Positions 1 to 6,551 are shown, counted from the first letter of the stretch. The stretch is 11,854 nt of DNA from Proteobacteria bacterium UBA664 (GCA_002299125.1 DBNU01000074.1:1-11854), one strand, 5' to 3'. Program-made: numbers and translations. The notes: a model not told the origin generated them from the letters alone.

Positions 1-560
1 ACATGCGCCGCCGGTCGCAGCAGGGCGATCTGTCGGCGACTGATGCGGGCCGCCGCCCGTCCCGGCAGGTCGAAGCGGTCGAGCAGCAGATGCGCAAGCC
101 AGCCCTTCGGCAGCCAGCGCTCCAGCATGCGCCGGGCGTAGATGCGGGTGAACTGCACCACATCGGTGTGCAGGGCATTCAGATAGGCATGACCCGGCTC
201 ACGGGCGGCGAGGCGCATGGCGGTACGCGCGAAGGCAAAGCTGCTGGTGGCCTGGAGTACCGGGATGCCAGCCAGTTCACGCGCCAGGCGCGGATGCCAG
301 CCGGCGAGATCCGTGTGACCGGCGCCGGACTCCAGCCGTAGTTCCCGGGTGCCGAGGCGCGCGGGCAGCAGGCGGTAACGGACATGCGGCGCGAGTTCGC
401 GGGTCTCCGGACGCTCGCCGAGGAAGAACACCGTGAGGTCGAGTTCACCCGGTGCCGCGACCGCTGCCTCGGCAAAGCGCTCCCAGCACTTCACGTGACC
501 GCCGGCCGCGGGCACGAGCGGCAGGTCCACGAGGACGGCGACGCGTGGGACGACGGTCAT
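1..560 (-). CDS. GT4-type glycosyltransferase, N-terminal part (cut by window edge)
   Basis: Open from an ATG at 560-558 to the window edge without a stop: 186 complete codons, the N-terminal half of a typical 370-400 residue glycosyltransferase. After a hydrophobic first strand (VAVLVDLPL, residues 7-15) comes the GGH loop at 20-22, where GT4 GT-B enzymes hold the acceptor. A second strand follows at 42-48 (LTVFFLG). The segment LHTDVVQFTRIYARRMLERWL starts at about residue 130 and resembles the H(T)D..., YARR helix of mannosyl- and sulfoquinovosyl-type GT4 enzymes. The C-terminal nucleotide-sugar domain lies outside the window, so donor and acceptor cannot be told. No signal peptide, so a cytoplasmic or membrane-peripheral enzyme is expected. 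The start has only a weak ribosome site (AAGG close to ATG). It lies 157 bp downstream of the HExxH/cysteine-cluster gene, same strand, with a repeat hairpin between. Family assignment is by recognised pattern only. Confidence 0.75.
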   Translation of the reverse strand, partial: MTVVPRVAVLVDLPLVPAAGGHVKCWERFAEAAVAAPGELDLTVFFLGERPETRELAPHVRYRLLPARLGTRELRLESGAGHTDLAGWHPRLARELAGIPVLQATSSFAFARTAMRLAAREPGHAYLNALHTDVVQFTRIYARRMLERWLPKGWLAHLLLDRFDLPGRAAARISRRQIALLRPAAH

Positions 561-630
561 GCCTTGCTGCCGACGTGGCGCCGGCGTGGGTAGCACCGGA
601 GTCGCCCCCCGGGACACGGACGAAACAGGT

Positions 631-660
631 CACTGGATCCCCGCCTGCGCGGGGATGACG
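631..660 (-). repeat. Palindromic intergenic repeat, copy 1
   Basis: The plus strand reads CACTGGATCCCCGCCTGCGC then GGGGATGACG. Arms ATCCCCGC (637-644) and GCGGGGAT (649-656) pair perfectly over 8 bp with a 4-base loop. Read on the minus strand it begins CGTCATCCCCGCGCAGGCGG, a sequence I recognise as a very common dispersed intergenic repeat of many proteobacteria. A second copy in opposite orientation lies at 3814-3841. Placed between two minus-strand genes, it may also act as a transcript-end or mRNA-stabilising hairpin. No T-run follows, so a standard intrinsic terminator is doubtful. Confidence 0.75.
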
Positions 661-717
661 ACAACGGCTCAGGGGATGACACGTCGCCCACCGACGGTGA
701 GGAGGAAGCGTGCTGCG

Positions 718-1821
718 TCACAGCGACAGCCCGGTGCGTCGTCGCGCGTCCAGACAATTGCCGCCAGCGACGAGGAAATCGCGGCAACTGCGCGGCCGGT
801 CCTGATAGACGCTGCAGGTATGCAGATCGGGTTCCGGCGACCTCAGGGCCACGCAGTGCCCGCCCTCGCGACGCAGGCTGAAGCGCCCGTCGCGCTCACT
901 CGCCAGGCCCGGATGCCGCGTCAGCAGCCGCTCCCCCGGCTGCACCTCCACGCAGTCGTAGGCCTCGCGACAGCAGGCCGCGCAGCGCTGGCAAACGAGA
1001 CTGCCGGCAGCCTCGTGGCCGAGGCAGGCGGGCGCAGCGTCCGGGATACGCACCTCGGGATTGCGTCGGCAGCGCAGGCTGCCGCGCAGCCGAAAGGCCC
1101 AGGCGCAGTCGTGGCAGCCTTCCGCTGCGGGAGACGCGCGCTGCCCCGGCGGCATCGCCGCCCCCGCTGGCCTGAGCGGCAGCCCGGAGGCCGGATGCCG
1201 GATGGGCGGAGGACGGATCGTGGACCAGAGGCTCGGTGGAGCCTCGGGCTGGCGGCCCGCCACAGGCCCGGACACGACCTCGGCCAGCGCACGGGTCGCG
1301 GCCAGGGCCTCATCCAGGGCGGGCTGCCAGGGCGCTTGCCGGCTCTCGCAGGCGGCCCGGCGCGCGGCACGCCGCGCCGCCTCGGCCCAGGCCGCTTCGT
1401 CGGGCCAAGAAGCGAAGGGGTCGTCGGGCGGCAGGAGGGGCCAGAAATCCAGCCGATGATCGGTGGTGGGCGCGAAGAAATCCCGCAGTCCCCACGGCAG
1501 GGTCAACCAGGCCTGCAAGCGGAGGCAAGCGTGCTCACGCCAAGTGTCCCGGTTGGAGGTGTTGTCCAGCCCCCAGTCCGGCAACCGGCGGCCGGCCTCA
1601 CCTTCGACCAGGGCGTGGCAGATTTCATGCAGGACCATCTGCGCGAGGCAGTCGTCCACATCGCGGTGCGGCGCCCGAGCGAGGTGGATGGCGCCGCGGC
1701 CATCGCTGCTCGCGTACACCTCGTCACTGGAGCTGAGCATGAAGCCGAGCGCACCGGCGCAGCGGAACCAGATGAGGTCGAGCGGATCTTCGTAGCGGTG
1801 TGTTGGCTCTGGTCGGGGCAT
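718..1821 (-). CDS. HExxH domain fused to YkgJ-type CxxCxxCC cysteine-cluster protein, function unknown
   Basis: A 367-residue protein with three visible parts. (1) Residues 1 to about 130: a compact domain with HEICH at 65-69, the zinc-protease HExxH signature, followed by ALVEGE, PDWGLDNTS (81-89) and WREHACLRL (94-102). E96 or H97, about 26 residues after the second His, is a candidate third metal ligand as in gluzincins. (2) An Ala/Pro-rich linker, about 140-230, then C236-x2-C239, C251 and C266, a possible metal site. (3) C277QRCAACC284 with further cysteines at 290, 323, 336, 346 and 356, ending in the CSVYQDRPRSCRDF pattern of the YkgJ (CxxCxxCC) family, thought to bind zinc or iron. 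No signal peptide or membrane helix, so cytoplasmic. An in-frame stop lies seven codons upstream of the ATG, so the start is nearly fixed, though there is no good ribosome site (GAGG is 15 bases away; a CTG two codons upstream would be better spaced). Metalloprotease activity is inferred from the motif only. Confidence 0.8.
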   Translation of the reverse strand: MPRPEPTHRYEDPLDLIWFRCAGALGFMLSSSDEVYASSDGRGAIHLARAPHRDVDDCLAQMVLHEICHALVEGEAGRRLPDWGLDNTSNRDTWREHACLRLQAWLTLPWGLRDFFAPTTDHRLDFWPLLPPDDPFASWPDEAAWAEAARRAARRAACESRQAPWQPALDEALAATRALAEVVSGPVAGRQPEAPPSLWSTIRPPPIRHPASGLPLRPAGAAMPPGQRASPAAEGCHDCAWAFRLRGSLRCRRNPEVRIPDAAPACLGHEAAGSLVCQRCAACCREAYDCVEVQPGERLLTRHPGLASERDGRFSLRREGGHCVALRSPEPDLHTCSVYQDRPRSCRDFLVAGGNCLDARRRTGLSL

Positions 1822-1955
1822 CCGCAGGAGATTGCTGCCTCAGCCGCGACGATTGCAAGACAGGCAGTCGCCTGGGCCAGACCGCGCGCCGCGCCAGTGG
1901 ACTCCATACAGACGGACCCCCGGCCCCCCCCGAGGAGCGGGGACCAGGGGCCGCG

Positions 1956-1991
1956 CCCCGGCGCGAGACAAGGCGCAAGTAAACGCCGGGG
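1956..1991 (-). terminator. GC-rich inverted repeat after the sorting-tail gene, possible terminator
   Basis: CCCCGGCG (1956-1963) and CGCCGGGG (1984-1991) form a perfect 8 bp stem around a 20-base loop, 10 bases past the stop of the minus-strand DUF642-like gene. A second GC-rich pair (GGCCCC 1923-1928, GGGGCC 1947-1952) lies next to it, with a run of eight C at 1924-1931. No T-run follows, so either a weak intrinsic terminator or simply a structured spacer. The rest of the 180 bp gap (1822-2001) shows no gene. Confidence 0.3.
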
Positions 1992-2001
1992 GTTGGTGAG
2001 C

Positions 2002-2664
2002 TCAGGTGGCCTGACGTCGGGCGATGCCGGTGACAGCCACAAGAGCAGAACCCAGCAACCAGATCGCCGGGGGCACCGGCACCATGGCGACCCCATCCGG
2101 GCGCAGCAGGGGCTCCACCGACACGGCATCGAGGAAACCGCCCCAGGTGTCGGCGCGCCCGGCTGCAGCGAAGCGCACGAAGGAGTTGCTCGCAGTCGCC
2201 GTGAAGAAATACTCGAAGACCTGCCAGCGACCGCTCGATAGGCCGATGTTGGAGCGGCTCACGCCCTCGAGCAGCGTGAGCACTGGCGCGGCCCGGTCGC
2301 CCCAGCTCACCTCGATGGCGTTCGAGGGACTCGCCAGCTCAGGCCGGGCAGCGAAGGCGAAACGGAACAGGTAGTCACTGCCAATGTTCGTAAAGAAGGA
2401 CTGTTCGATACGCCCGTGGCTGTTGACCCCATGCGTGTCGAGTTCGATGTAGTTGAGGCCGTCGAAGGGCCGGATGACGGAGCCGCGCTGAATCTCGACC
2501 CGATCCACCGTCCAACCCGGCAGACTGGTGTACACGGACCATGCCCCCGGGGCCAGCTCGGCACCCGGCGGCAGGGTCTCGAAGCTGCCGTTCTCGAGCA
2601 GGCTGGCGTGTGCGGCGGAAGTGGCGAACAGGAACAACGGTGCCAGGGCGAACAAGCGAATCAT
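2002..2664 (-). CDS. Secreted DUF642-like protein with exosortase-type (VPLPA/PEP-CTERM) sorting tail
   Basis: 220 residues. A signal peptide spans about 1-20 (MIRLF, then a hydrophobic core) and cleaves after AHA. The mature protein opens SLLENGSFE. It carries GAWSVYTSLPGW (40-51), VEIQRG (56-61), YIELDTHG (72-79), and later W and G positions typical of the galactose-binding-like fold of DUF642 proteins, a family of secreted carbohydrate-associated proteins. The C-terminus (about 195-217) is VPVPPAIWLLGSALVAVTGI then ARR: short motif, membrane segment, basic tail. This is the tripartite layout cut and transferred by an exosortase. Expected location is the cell surface or an extracellular matrix. 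A longer in-frame start at 2709 exists, but the start at 2664 has a good AGGAG and begins the signal peptide directly. Divergent from the SDR gene. The exosortase is not in the window. Role unknown; matrix or surface attachment is inference. Confidence 0.75.
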   Translation of the reverse strand: MIRLFALAPLFLFATSAAHASLLENGSFETLPPGAELAPGAWSVYTSLPGWTVDRVEIQRGSVIRPFDGLNYIELDTHGVNSHGRIEQSFFTNIGSDYLFRFAFAARPELASPSNAIEVSWGDRAAPVLTLLEGVSRSNIGLSSGRWQVFEYFFTATASNSFVRFAAAGRADTWGGFLDAVSVEPLLRPDGVAMVPVPPAIWLLGSALVAVTGIARRQAT

Positions 2665-2669
2665 GCGAT

Positions 2670-2674
2670 CTCCT
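2670..2674 (-). promoter_or_regulatory. Ribosome binding site deciding the start of the DUF642-like gene
   Basis: The minus strand reads AGGAG, 5 bases before the ATG at 2664. The upstream in-frame ATG at 2709 would add 15 residues before the signal peptide and so is rejected. Confidence 0.75.
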
Positions 2675-2686
2675 GCGCTGCGAATG

Positions 2687-2710
2687 GGTGCGATGGACTT
2701 CGTTCGCACC
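2687..2710. promoter_or_regulatory. 7 bp inverted repeat in the 5' leader of the DUF642-like gene
   Basis: GGTGCGA (2687-2693) and TCGCACC (2704-2710) are perfect inverted arms with a 10-base spacer, about 23 bases upstream of the start codon and just before the ribosome site. It may be a dyad operator or a leader hairpin. A short direct repeat, CTAGGA twice (2725-2730 and 2733-2738), lies next to it. No sigma-70 or sigma-54 promoter convinced me in the 275 bp divergent gap. Confidence 0.35.
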
Positions 2711-2891
2711 GGGCCTGGAAGTGGCTAGGAATCTAGGAGGCACGACCGCTCGATACCGTGCTTGCATGCGCAGCAACTGATGCAAAGGGTTACAGGACTG
2801 TGAGCATTGGTGAGGGCACCGCCCCTGTTGCGGACCCTTGTCGGGGACCTGGTTAACCATCACCCTGCGAACATCAGCCGCAGCCCCACGC

Positions 2892-2924
2892 GGATTTGAA
2901 CCGACCAACGCCGGGCCTGCACCC
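2892..2924 (-). other. Partial tRNA-Pro-like sequence (possible tRNA remnant)
   Basis: Three blocks match the intact tRNA-Pro(GGG) at 6425-6501 in the same order and strand: GGATTTGAACC (2892-2902, T-arm), GACCA (2903-2907), and CCTGCACCC (2916-2924, 3' side of the anticodon arm), plus strand as written. Relative to the tRNA there is a 3-base deletion between blocks 1 and 2 and an 8-base insertion between blocks 2 and 3. The acceptor stem and CCA are missing and the T-stem pairs over only 3 bp, so it is not a working tRNA. The stretch now forms the leader of the SDR gene, where CCGGG/CCCGG can pair just before the ribosome site. Either a decayed tRNA fragment or a coincidence. Confidence 0.4.
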
Positions 2925-2927
2925 GGG

Positions 2928-2933
2928 AAGGAG
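2928..2933 (+). promoter_or_regulatory. Ribosome binding site deciding the start of the SDR gene
   Basis: AAGGAG sits 6 bases before the ATG at 2940. It supports that start over an in-frame ATG at 2838, which would add 34 residues ahead of the Rossmann fold. Confidence 0.8.
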
Positions 2934-2939
2934 CTCACC

Positions 2940-3740
2940 ATGACAGGACCTCTGGCCGTGGTAACCGGTGCTTCGAGCGGAATCGGGGCGGCCCTGGCGC
3001 GGGAACTCGCACGCCGCGGCTTCACCCTGGTGCTGGTGGCGCGGCGGGCAGATCGGCTTACGGCACTCGTGGCCAGCCTGGCGGGGGCTGCACGCACGGC
3101 CTACGCGTTGCCGCTCGACCTGACCCTTGTGCAGGCTCCGGCGGCGCTCGATGACTTCCTCGCCGCGCACGGGCTGCCGGAACCCGCGCTGCTCGTGAAC
3201 AACGCCGGGGTCGGCATTGCGGGCGATTGCGCCGACAACGATCCGGTGGCGCTCGAGCAGATGCTCGAACTGAATGTGCTGGGCCTTACACGCCTGACGC
3301 GTCACTACCTGCCACGCATGCGCCTGCGCAGTAGCGGGCGCGTGCTGAACGTCGCCTCGGTGGCAGCCTTCCAGCCGGGTGGACCGGGCATGGCGGCCTA
3401 CTTCGCCTCCAAGGCCTATGTGCTCTCGTTCAGCCGCGCCCTGGCCCATGAACTGCGCGGCAGTGGCGTCACGGTGACGGCCCTCTGCCCGGGCCCCACA
3501 CGCAGCGAGTTCGATGCGGCCGCCGGCGCAGCGCGTACCCGCCTGTTCACCTGGCTACCGCTCGCGGACGCGGCCAAGGTGGCTCATGCCGGTGTGGACG
3601 CCACCCTCGCCGGCCGCTCCACCTGCGTGCCCGGTCTCGGCAATCGGGCGCTGGCACTGGCCGGCAGACTCGCACCGGTGGCGCTGTCGCTCGCCATCAA
3701 CCGCTTCCTGCTGCGCGTGCCAGCAAGCGCAGGGCGTTGA
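2940..3740 (+). CDS. Short-chain dehydrogenase/reductase (SDR), classical type
   Basis: 266 residues, a normal length for a classical SDR. The Rossmann fold starts at once: cofactor loop TGASSGIG (9-16), and basic residues R35-R36 after the second strand, which favour NADP(H) over NAD(H). NNAG is at 87-90, N112 in LNVLG, catalytic S140, and the Y154-x3-K158 pair within YFASK. PGPTRSEF (184-191) is the usual post-active-site segment, close to the DltE/YqjQ-like group of SDRs. The C-terminus (about 240-262) is moderately hydrophobic with LAINRFLLR and may touch membrane. The substrate cannot be read from sequence. It is divergent from the DUF642-like gene and convergent with glmS, and does not appear to be in an operon. 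Confidence 0.9.
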   Translation: MTGPLAVVTGASSGIGAALARELARRGFTLVLVARRADRLTALVASLAGAARTAYALPLDLTLVQAPAALDDFLAAHGLPEPALLVNNAGVGIAGDCADNDPVALEQMLELNVLGLTRLTRHYLPRMRLRSSGRVLNVASVAAFQPGGPGMAAYFASKAYVLSFSRALAHELRGSGVTVTALCPGPTRSEFDAAAGAARTRLFTWLPLADAAKVAHAGVDATLAGRSTCVPGLGNRALALAGRLAPVALSLAINRFLLRVPASAGR

Positions 3741-3774
3741 AGCGCGGTCGTGGCATGTCCTGACCCTCAACCCC

Positions 3775-3800
3775 AGCCCCTCTTCCGGGGGGAAGGGGCT
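3775..3800. terminator. Repeat-type hairpin between convergent genes, possible bidirectional terminator
   Basis: AGCCCC (3775-3780) pairs with GGGGCT (3795-3800), and TTCC (3783-3786) with GGAA (3791-3794), leaving a 2-base bulge and a GGGG loop. Together with the preceding ACCCTCAACCCC it resembles another dispersed intergenic repeat common in gammaproteobacteria. It lies 34 bp after the SDR stop and 88 bp after the glmS stop. No T-run, so termination is inferred from position. Confidence 0.45.
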
Positions 3801-3813
3801 CGAAGACACACCC

Positions 3814-3841
3814 CGTCATCCCCACGCAGGCGGGGATGACC
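3814..3841 (+). repeat. Palindromic intergenic repeat, copy 2
   Basis: GTCATCCCC (3815-3823) and GGGGATGAC (3832-3840) are perfect 9 bp arms around ACGCAGGC. It shares CGTCATCCCC, GCAGGCGGGGAT with copy 1 at 631-660 but in opposite orientation, and it ends ATGACC where copy 1 reads ATCCAGTG. Located between the convergent SDR and glmS genes, 48 bp from the glmS stop. Confidence 0.75.
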
Positions 3842-3888
3842 GGAGGCTGGTCACGGACGGGCGGCTGACCATGGGCGACCGGTGCTGG

Positions 3889-5724
3889 CTACTCCACCGT
3901 CACCGATTTGGCCAGATTGCGCGGCTGATCGACATCGGCGCCCTTGAGCACCGCCACGTGATAGGCCAGCAGTTGCAGGGGTACGGTGTAGATGATGGGC
4001 GCGATGAGGTCATCCACCGGCGAGAGGGTGAGGCAGCGGATGTCGGGGCTGCTGGAGACGCTCACACCAGCCTCGGCGAACACGTAGAGGCGCCCGCCGC
4101 GGGCGCGCACCTCCTCGAGGTTCGACTTGAGTTTCTCGAGCAGCGAGTTGTTCGGTGCCACCGCGACCACCGGCATGTCCTCATCGACCAAGGCGAGCGG
4201 CCCGTGCTTGAGTTCGCCGGCCGGATAGGCCTCGGCGTGGATGTAGGAGATCTCCTTCAGCTTGAGCGCGCCCTCCATGGCCACCGGATAGAGCGCACCC
4301 CGCCCGAGATACAGCGCGTGATGACGCGCGGTGAACTCCTCGGCCAGCGCCGCGATCTCGGCATCCATCTCCAGGGCCACGTTCACCCGGCCAGGAATGG
4401 ACTCCAGCAGGGCCACGATCCGGGCCTCGGCGGCGGCATCGGGACGGTGCCTGCGCTTCAGGCAGAGGGCGAGCAGCAGCAGGGCCACGAGCTGGGTGGT
4501 GAAGGCCTTGGTGGAGGCCACGCCGATCTCGGGACCGGCGCGGGTCATGAAGACCAGATCCGACTCGCGTGTGAGCGAGCTTTCGGGCACGTTGCAGATG
4601 GCGAGCGAGTGCCGGAACCCCTGCGCGCGGGCCTCGCGCACTGCTGCGAGCGTATCGGCCGTCTCGCCACTCTGCGAAATCGTGACGAACAGCGTATCCG
4701 GCCGCGCCACCACCGGCCGGTAACGAAACTCGCTCGCCACCTCCACGCTGGTCGGCACACCCGCCAGCGCCTCGAACCAGTAACGTGCCACCAGCCCGGC
4801 GTGGTAGCTCGTACCACAGGCGACGATCTGCACGGCCTTGATCTCGTCGAATATCGCCGCCGCCCCCTGGCCGAAGGCGGCATCGAGTACCTTGCCATCG
4901 AGCAGCCGGCCTTCGAGAGTATCGCCGAGTGCCTTGGGCTGACCGTGGATCTCTTTCAGCATGAAGTGGCGGTAGCCGGACTTCTCGACCGCATCGGGCG
5001 CGATCTGCGAGACGCGCTGCGGACGCTCGATGAGCGCACCGGAGGCATCCCGGATCGTCACGTTGCGGCGGGTGAGCACGGCCACATCACCGTCTTCCAG
5101 AAAACTGAAGCGCTGCGTGACCGGCAACAGCGCGAAGACGTCCGAGGCGACGAAGTGCTCGCCGATGCCATAACCGATGACGAGCGGGCTGCCGCGACGG
5201 GCCACCACGAGGGTCTCGGGCTCGCGCGCCGAGATCACGGCAAAGGCATAGGCACCCTCGAGCTCCGGGATGGTGGCCTGAACGGCGGCCAGCAAATCCA
5301 AACCCGCCGCCACCCGCTCGCCGATGGCCTGCACGACCACCTCGGTGTCGGTGTCGGATTCGAATACCACACCGCGGGCGGCCAGCCGCGCACGCAGTGT
5401 GTCGTGATTTTCGATGATGCCGTTATGCACCAGCGCCACCAGACCACGACTCACATGGGGATGCGCATTGCGCTGACTGGGCTCGCCATGGGTGGCCCAG
5501 CGGGTGTGCGCGATGCCGGTGCCTCCGGGCAACGGTGAACGTTCCAGTGCCTCTTCGAGTTCACGCACCTTGCCCTTCACGCGCGCCCGCTCGAAGTGGT
5601 CGGCGCCCGGGGCCAGCAGGGCCACGCCCGCCGAGTCGTAGCCGCGGTACTCCAGTCGCTTCAGCCCCTCGATGAGGATGGGCGCCACGTCACGCTGGGC
5701 GACCGCTCCGACGATTCCGCACAT
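3889..5724 (-). CDS. glmS: Glutamine-fructose-6-phosphate aminotransferase (isomerizing)
   Basis: 611 residues (E. coli GlmS has 609). It makes glucosamine-6-phosphate from fructose-6-phosphate and glutamine, the first step to UDP-GlcNAc for peptidoglycan and LPS; cytoplasmic. The start MCGIVGAV places the nucleophile Cys2 of the class II glutaminase domain at the N-terminus once Met is removed. That domain shows RWATHG (75-80), HNGIIEN (100-106) and SDTDTE (123-128). Two SIS sugar-isomerase domains follow: CGTS (303-306), SQSGE (350-354) and STKAFTTQ (404-411), then KLKEISYIHAEAYPAGELKHGP (488-509) with the catalytic Glu and His. The end LAKSVTVE contains the conserved active-site Lys606. 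All key residues are present. The start at 5724 has a strong ribosome site; a longer in-frame start at 5751 would bury the nucleophile. Single gene, not beside glmU. No glmS ribozyme is visible in the 152 bp leader. Confidence 0.98.
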   Translation of the reverse strand: MCGIVGAVAQRDVAPILIEGLKRLEYRGYDSAGVALLAPGADHFERARVKGKVRELEEALERSPLPGGTGIAHTRWATHGEPSQRNAHPHVSRGLVALVHNGIIENHDTLRARLAARGVVFESDTDTEVVVQAIGERVAAGLDLLAAVQATIPELEGAYAFAVISAREPETLVVARRGSPLVIGYGIGEHFVASDVFALLPVTQRFSFLEDGDVAVLTRRNVTIRDASGALIERPQRVSQIAPDAVEKSGYRHFMLKEIHGQPKALGDTLEGRLLDGKVLDAAFGQGAAAIFDEIKAVQIVACGTSYHAGLVARYWFEALAGVPTSVEVASEFRYRPVVARPDTLFVTISQSGETADTLAAVREARAQGFRHSLAICNVPESSLTRESDLVFMTRAGPEIGVASTKAFTTQLVALLLLALCLKRRHRPDAAAEARIVALLESIPGRVNVALEMDAEIAALAEEFTARHHALYLGRGALYPVAMEGALKLKEISYIHAEAYPAGELKHGPLALVDEDMPVVAVAPNNSLLEKLKSNLEEVRARGGRLYVFAEAGVSVSSSPDIRCLTLSPVDDLIAPIIYTVPLQLLAYHVAVLKGADVDQPRNLAKSVTVE

Positions 5725-5730
5725 GCACGT

Positions 5731-5736
5731 TCCTCC
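5731..5736 (-). promoter_or_regulatory. Ribosome binding site of glmS
   Basis: The minus strand reads GGAGGA, 6 bases before the ATG at 5724. It fixes the start that leaves Cys2 as the N-terminal nucleophile. Confidence 0.85.
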
Positions 5737-5876
5737 GGTTGAACCAGCCACTACACGGCCACTCAGGGCTGATGACGGATCCTGCTATCGGCACGCCGGC
5801 CTCCTGACCTTGACGTCCGGGGTGTCGGCGCGCGCAGCATGCCACCGTCCGGGTCGGGAATGGATGGCGGTGCCAC

Positions 5877-6386
5877 TCACTGACCGCCGCGCATCAGCCC
5901 CTCGACCTGCTCCCGCCCCTGCCGGGCCATATTGGCGCTGAGCTGGGCGCCCAGCGACTCGGCCTGGATGCGGGCGACCTCGTGACCTCCACGCGCCGCG
6001 AGGTCGTACCAGCCATAGGCCAGCAGCATGCTCTTCGGCACCGCGAGGCCACGCTCGTAGAGCAGGCCCAGATTGCGCTGCGCGTCGGCGTGACCGGCAA
6101 GCGCCGCTCGCCGGAAGAGCTCATGTGCCCGCTCGAAATCCCGTGGGCCGTCCAATCCGAGGAGATGCATCACCCCCAATGCGTTCATCGCACCGAGGTG
6201 CCCCTCGTCGGTCAGACGCTCGAAGCCTGGACGGGCGTCTGCGTAGCGCGCCTCACGATAGGCCACGAAAGGATCGGGCGCTCCACCGCAGGCCGCGAGG
6301 GTGAGCAGAAGCAGCAGCAGCACTCCACCAGACCCGTGCCGCTGCGCAGTAGCGCAGCGAACAGTGACACATCGATTGGATCCCAC
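5877..6386 (-). CDS. SEL1-repeat lipoprotein
   Basis: 169 residues from a GTG start. The n-region has Arg residues, then GVLLLLLLTLAAC gives a lipobox L30-A-A-C33, so lipidation at Cys33 and, with Gly at the next position, probable outer-membrane retention. The mature part is helical with SEL1/TPR-like repeats: roughly 62-97 (GAMNALGVMHLLG...AHELFRRAA), 98-133 (DAQRNLGLLYERG...AYGWYDLAA) and a partial unit each side. Such repeats mediate protein contacts; no partner is evident. The open frame continues upstream into the tRNA gene (first ATG at 6464), which cannot be the true start. The GTG at 6386 is preceded by GGAG at proper spacing. It begins 38 bp after the tRNA-Pro with no terminator between, so it is probably made from the tRNA transcript. 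Confidence 0.8.
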   Translation of the reverse strand: MGSNRCVTVRCATAQRHGSGGVLLLLLLTLAACGGAPDPFVAYREARYADARPGFERLTDEGHLGAMNALGVMHLLGLDGPRDFERAHELFRRAALAGHADAQRNLGLLYERGLAVPKSMLLAYGWYDLAARGGHEVARIQAESLGAQLSANMARQGREQVEGLMRGGQ

Positions 6387-6393
6387 CGGCGGG

Positions 6394-6397
6394 CTCC
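6394..6397 (-). promoter_or_regulatory. Ribosome binding site deciding the GTG start of the SEL1 lipoprotein
   Basis: GGAG on the minus strand, 7 bases before the GTG at 6386. This start keeps the whole lipoprotein signal and stays clear of the tRNA. Confidence 0.6.
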
Positions 6398-6423
6398 GTG
6401 TGTCCAATGGCGAAGGACGATGG

Positions 6424-6501
<78 letters not shown>

Positions 6502-6551
6502 AACGTGCGGAATATCCGTGGCCAATGGCGTCTGCCGGCCATTACCCACAA

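Noticed and set aside
559..2241. 560-codon open frame on the plus strand opposite the HExxH/cysteine-cluster gene
   Set aside because: It runs through two minus-strand genes and their spacer with Arg/Pro/Ala-rich composition. The minus-strand products have clear motifs.
2735..2752. Sigma-54 type promoter (GGCACG...) upstream of the DUF642-like gene
   Set aside because: It is on the plus strand and lacks the GC of the -12 element.
2760..2783. TGCAT...ATGCA inverted repeat in the divergent gap as an operator
   Set aside because: Only 5 bp arms, which occur often by chance, and no promoter is evident around it.
3514..5538. 674-codon open frame on the plus strand opposite glmS
   Set aside because: It is the complementary frame of a certain gene in GC-rich DNA, rich in His/Arg/Gly and without recognisable domains.
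5725..5876. glmS ribozyme in the glmS leader
   Set aside because: The 152 bp leader shows none of its core, and the ribozyme is mainly found in Gram-positive bacteria.
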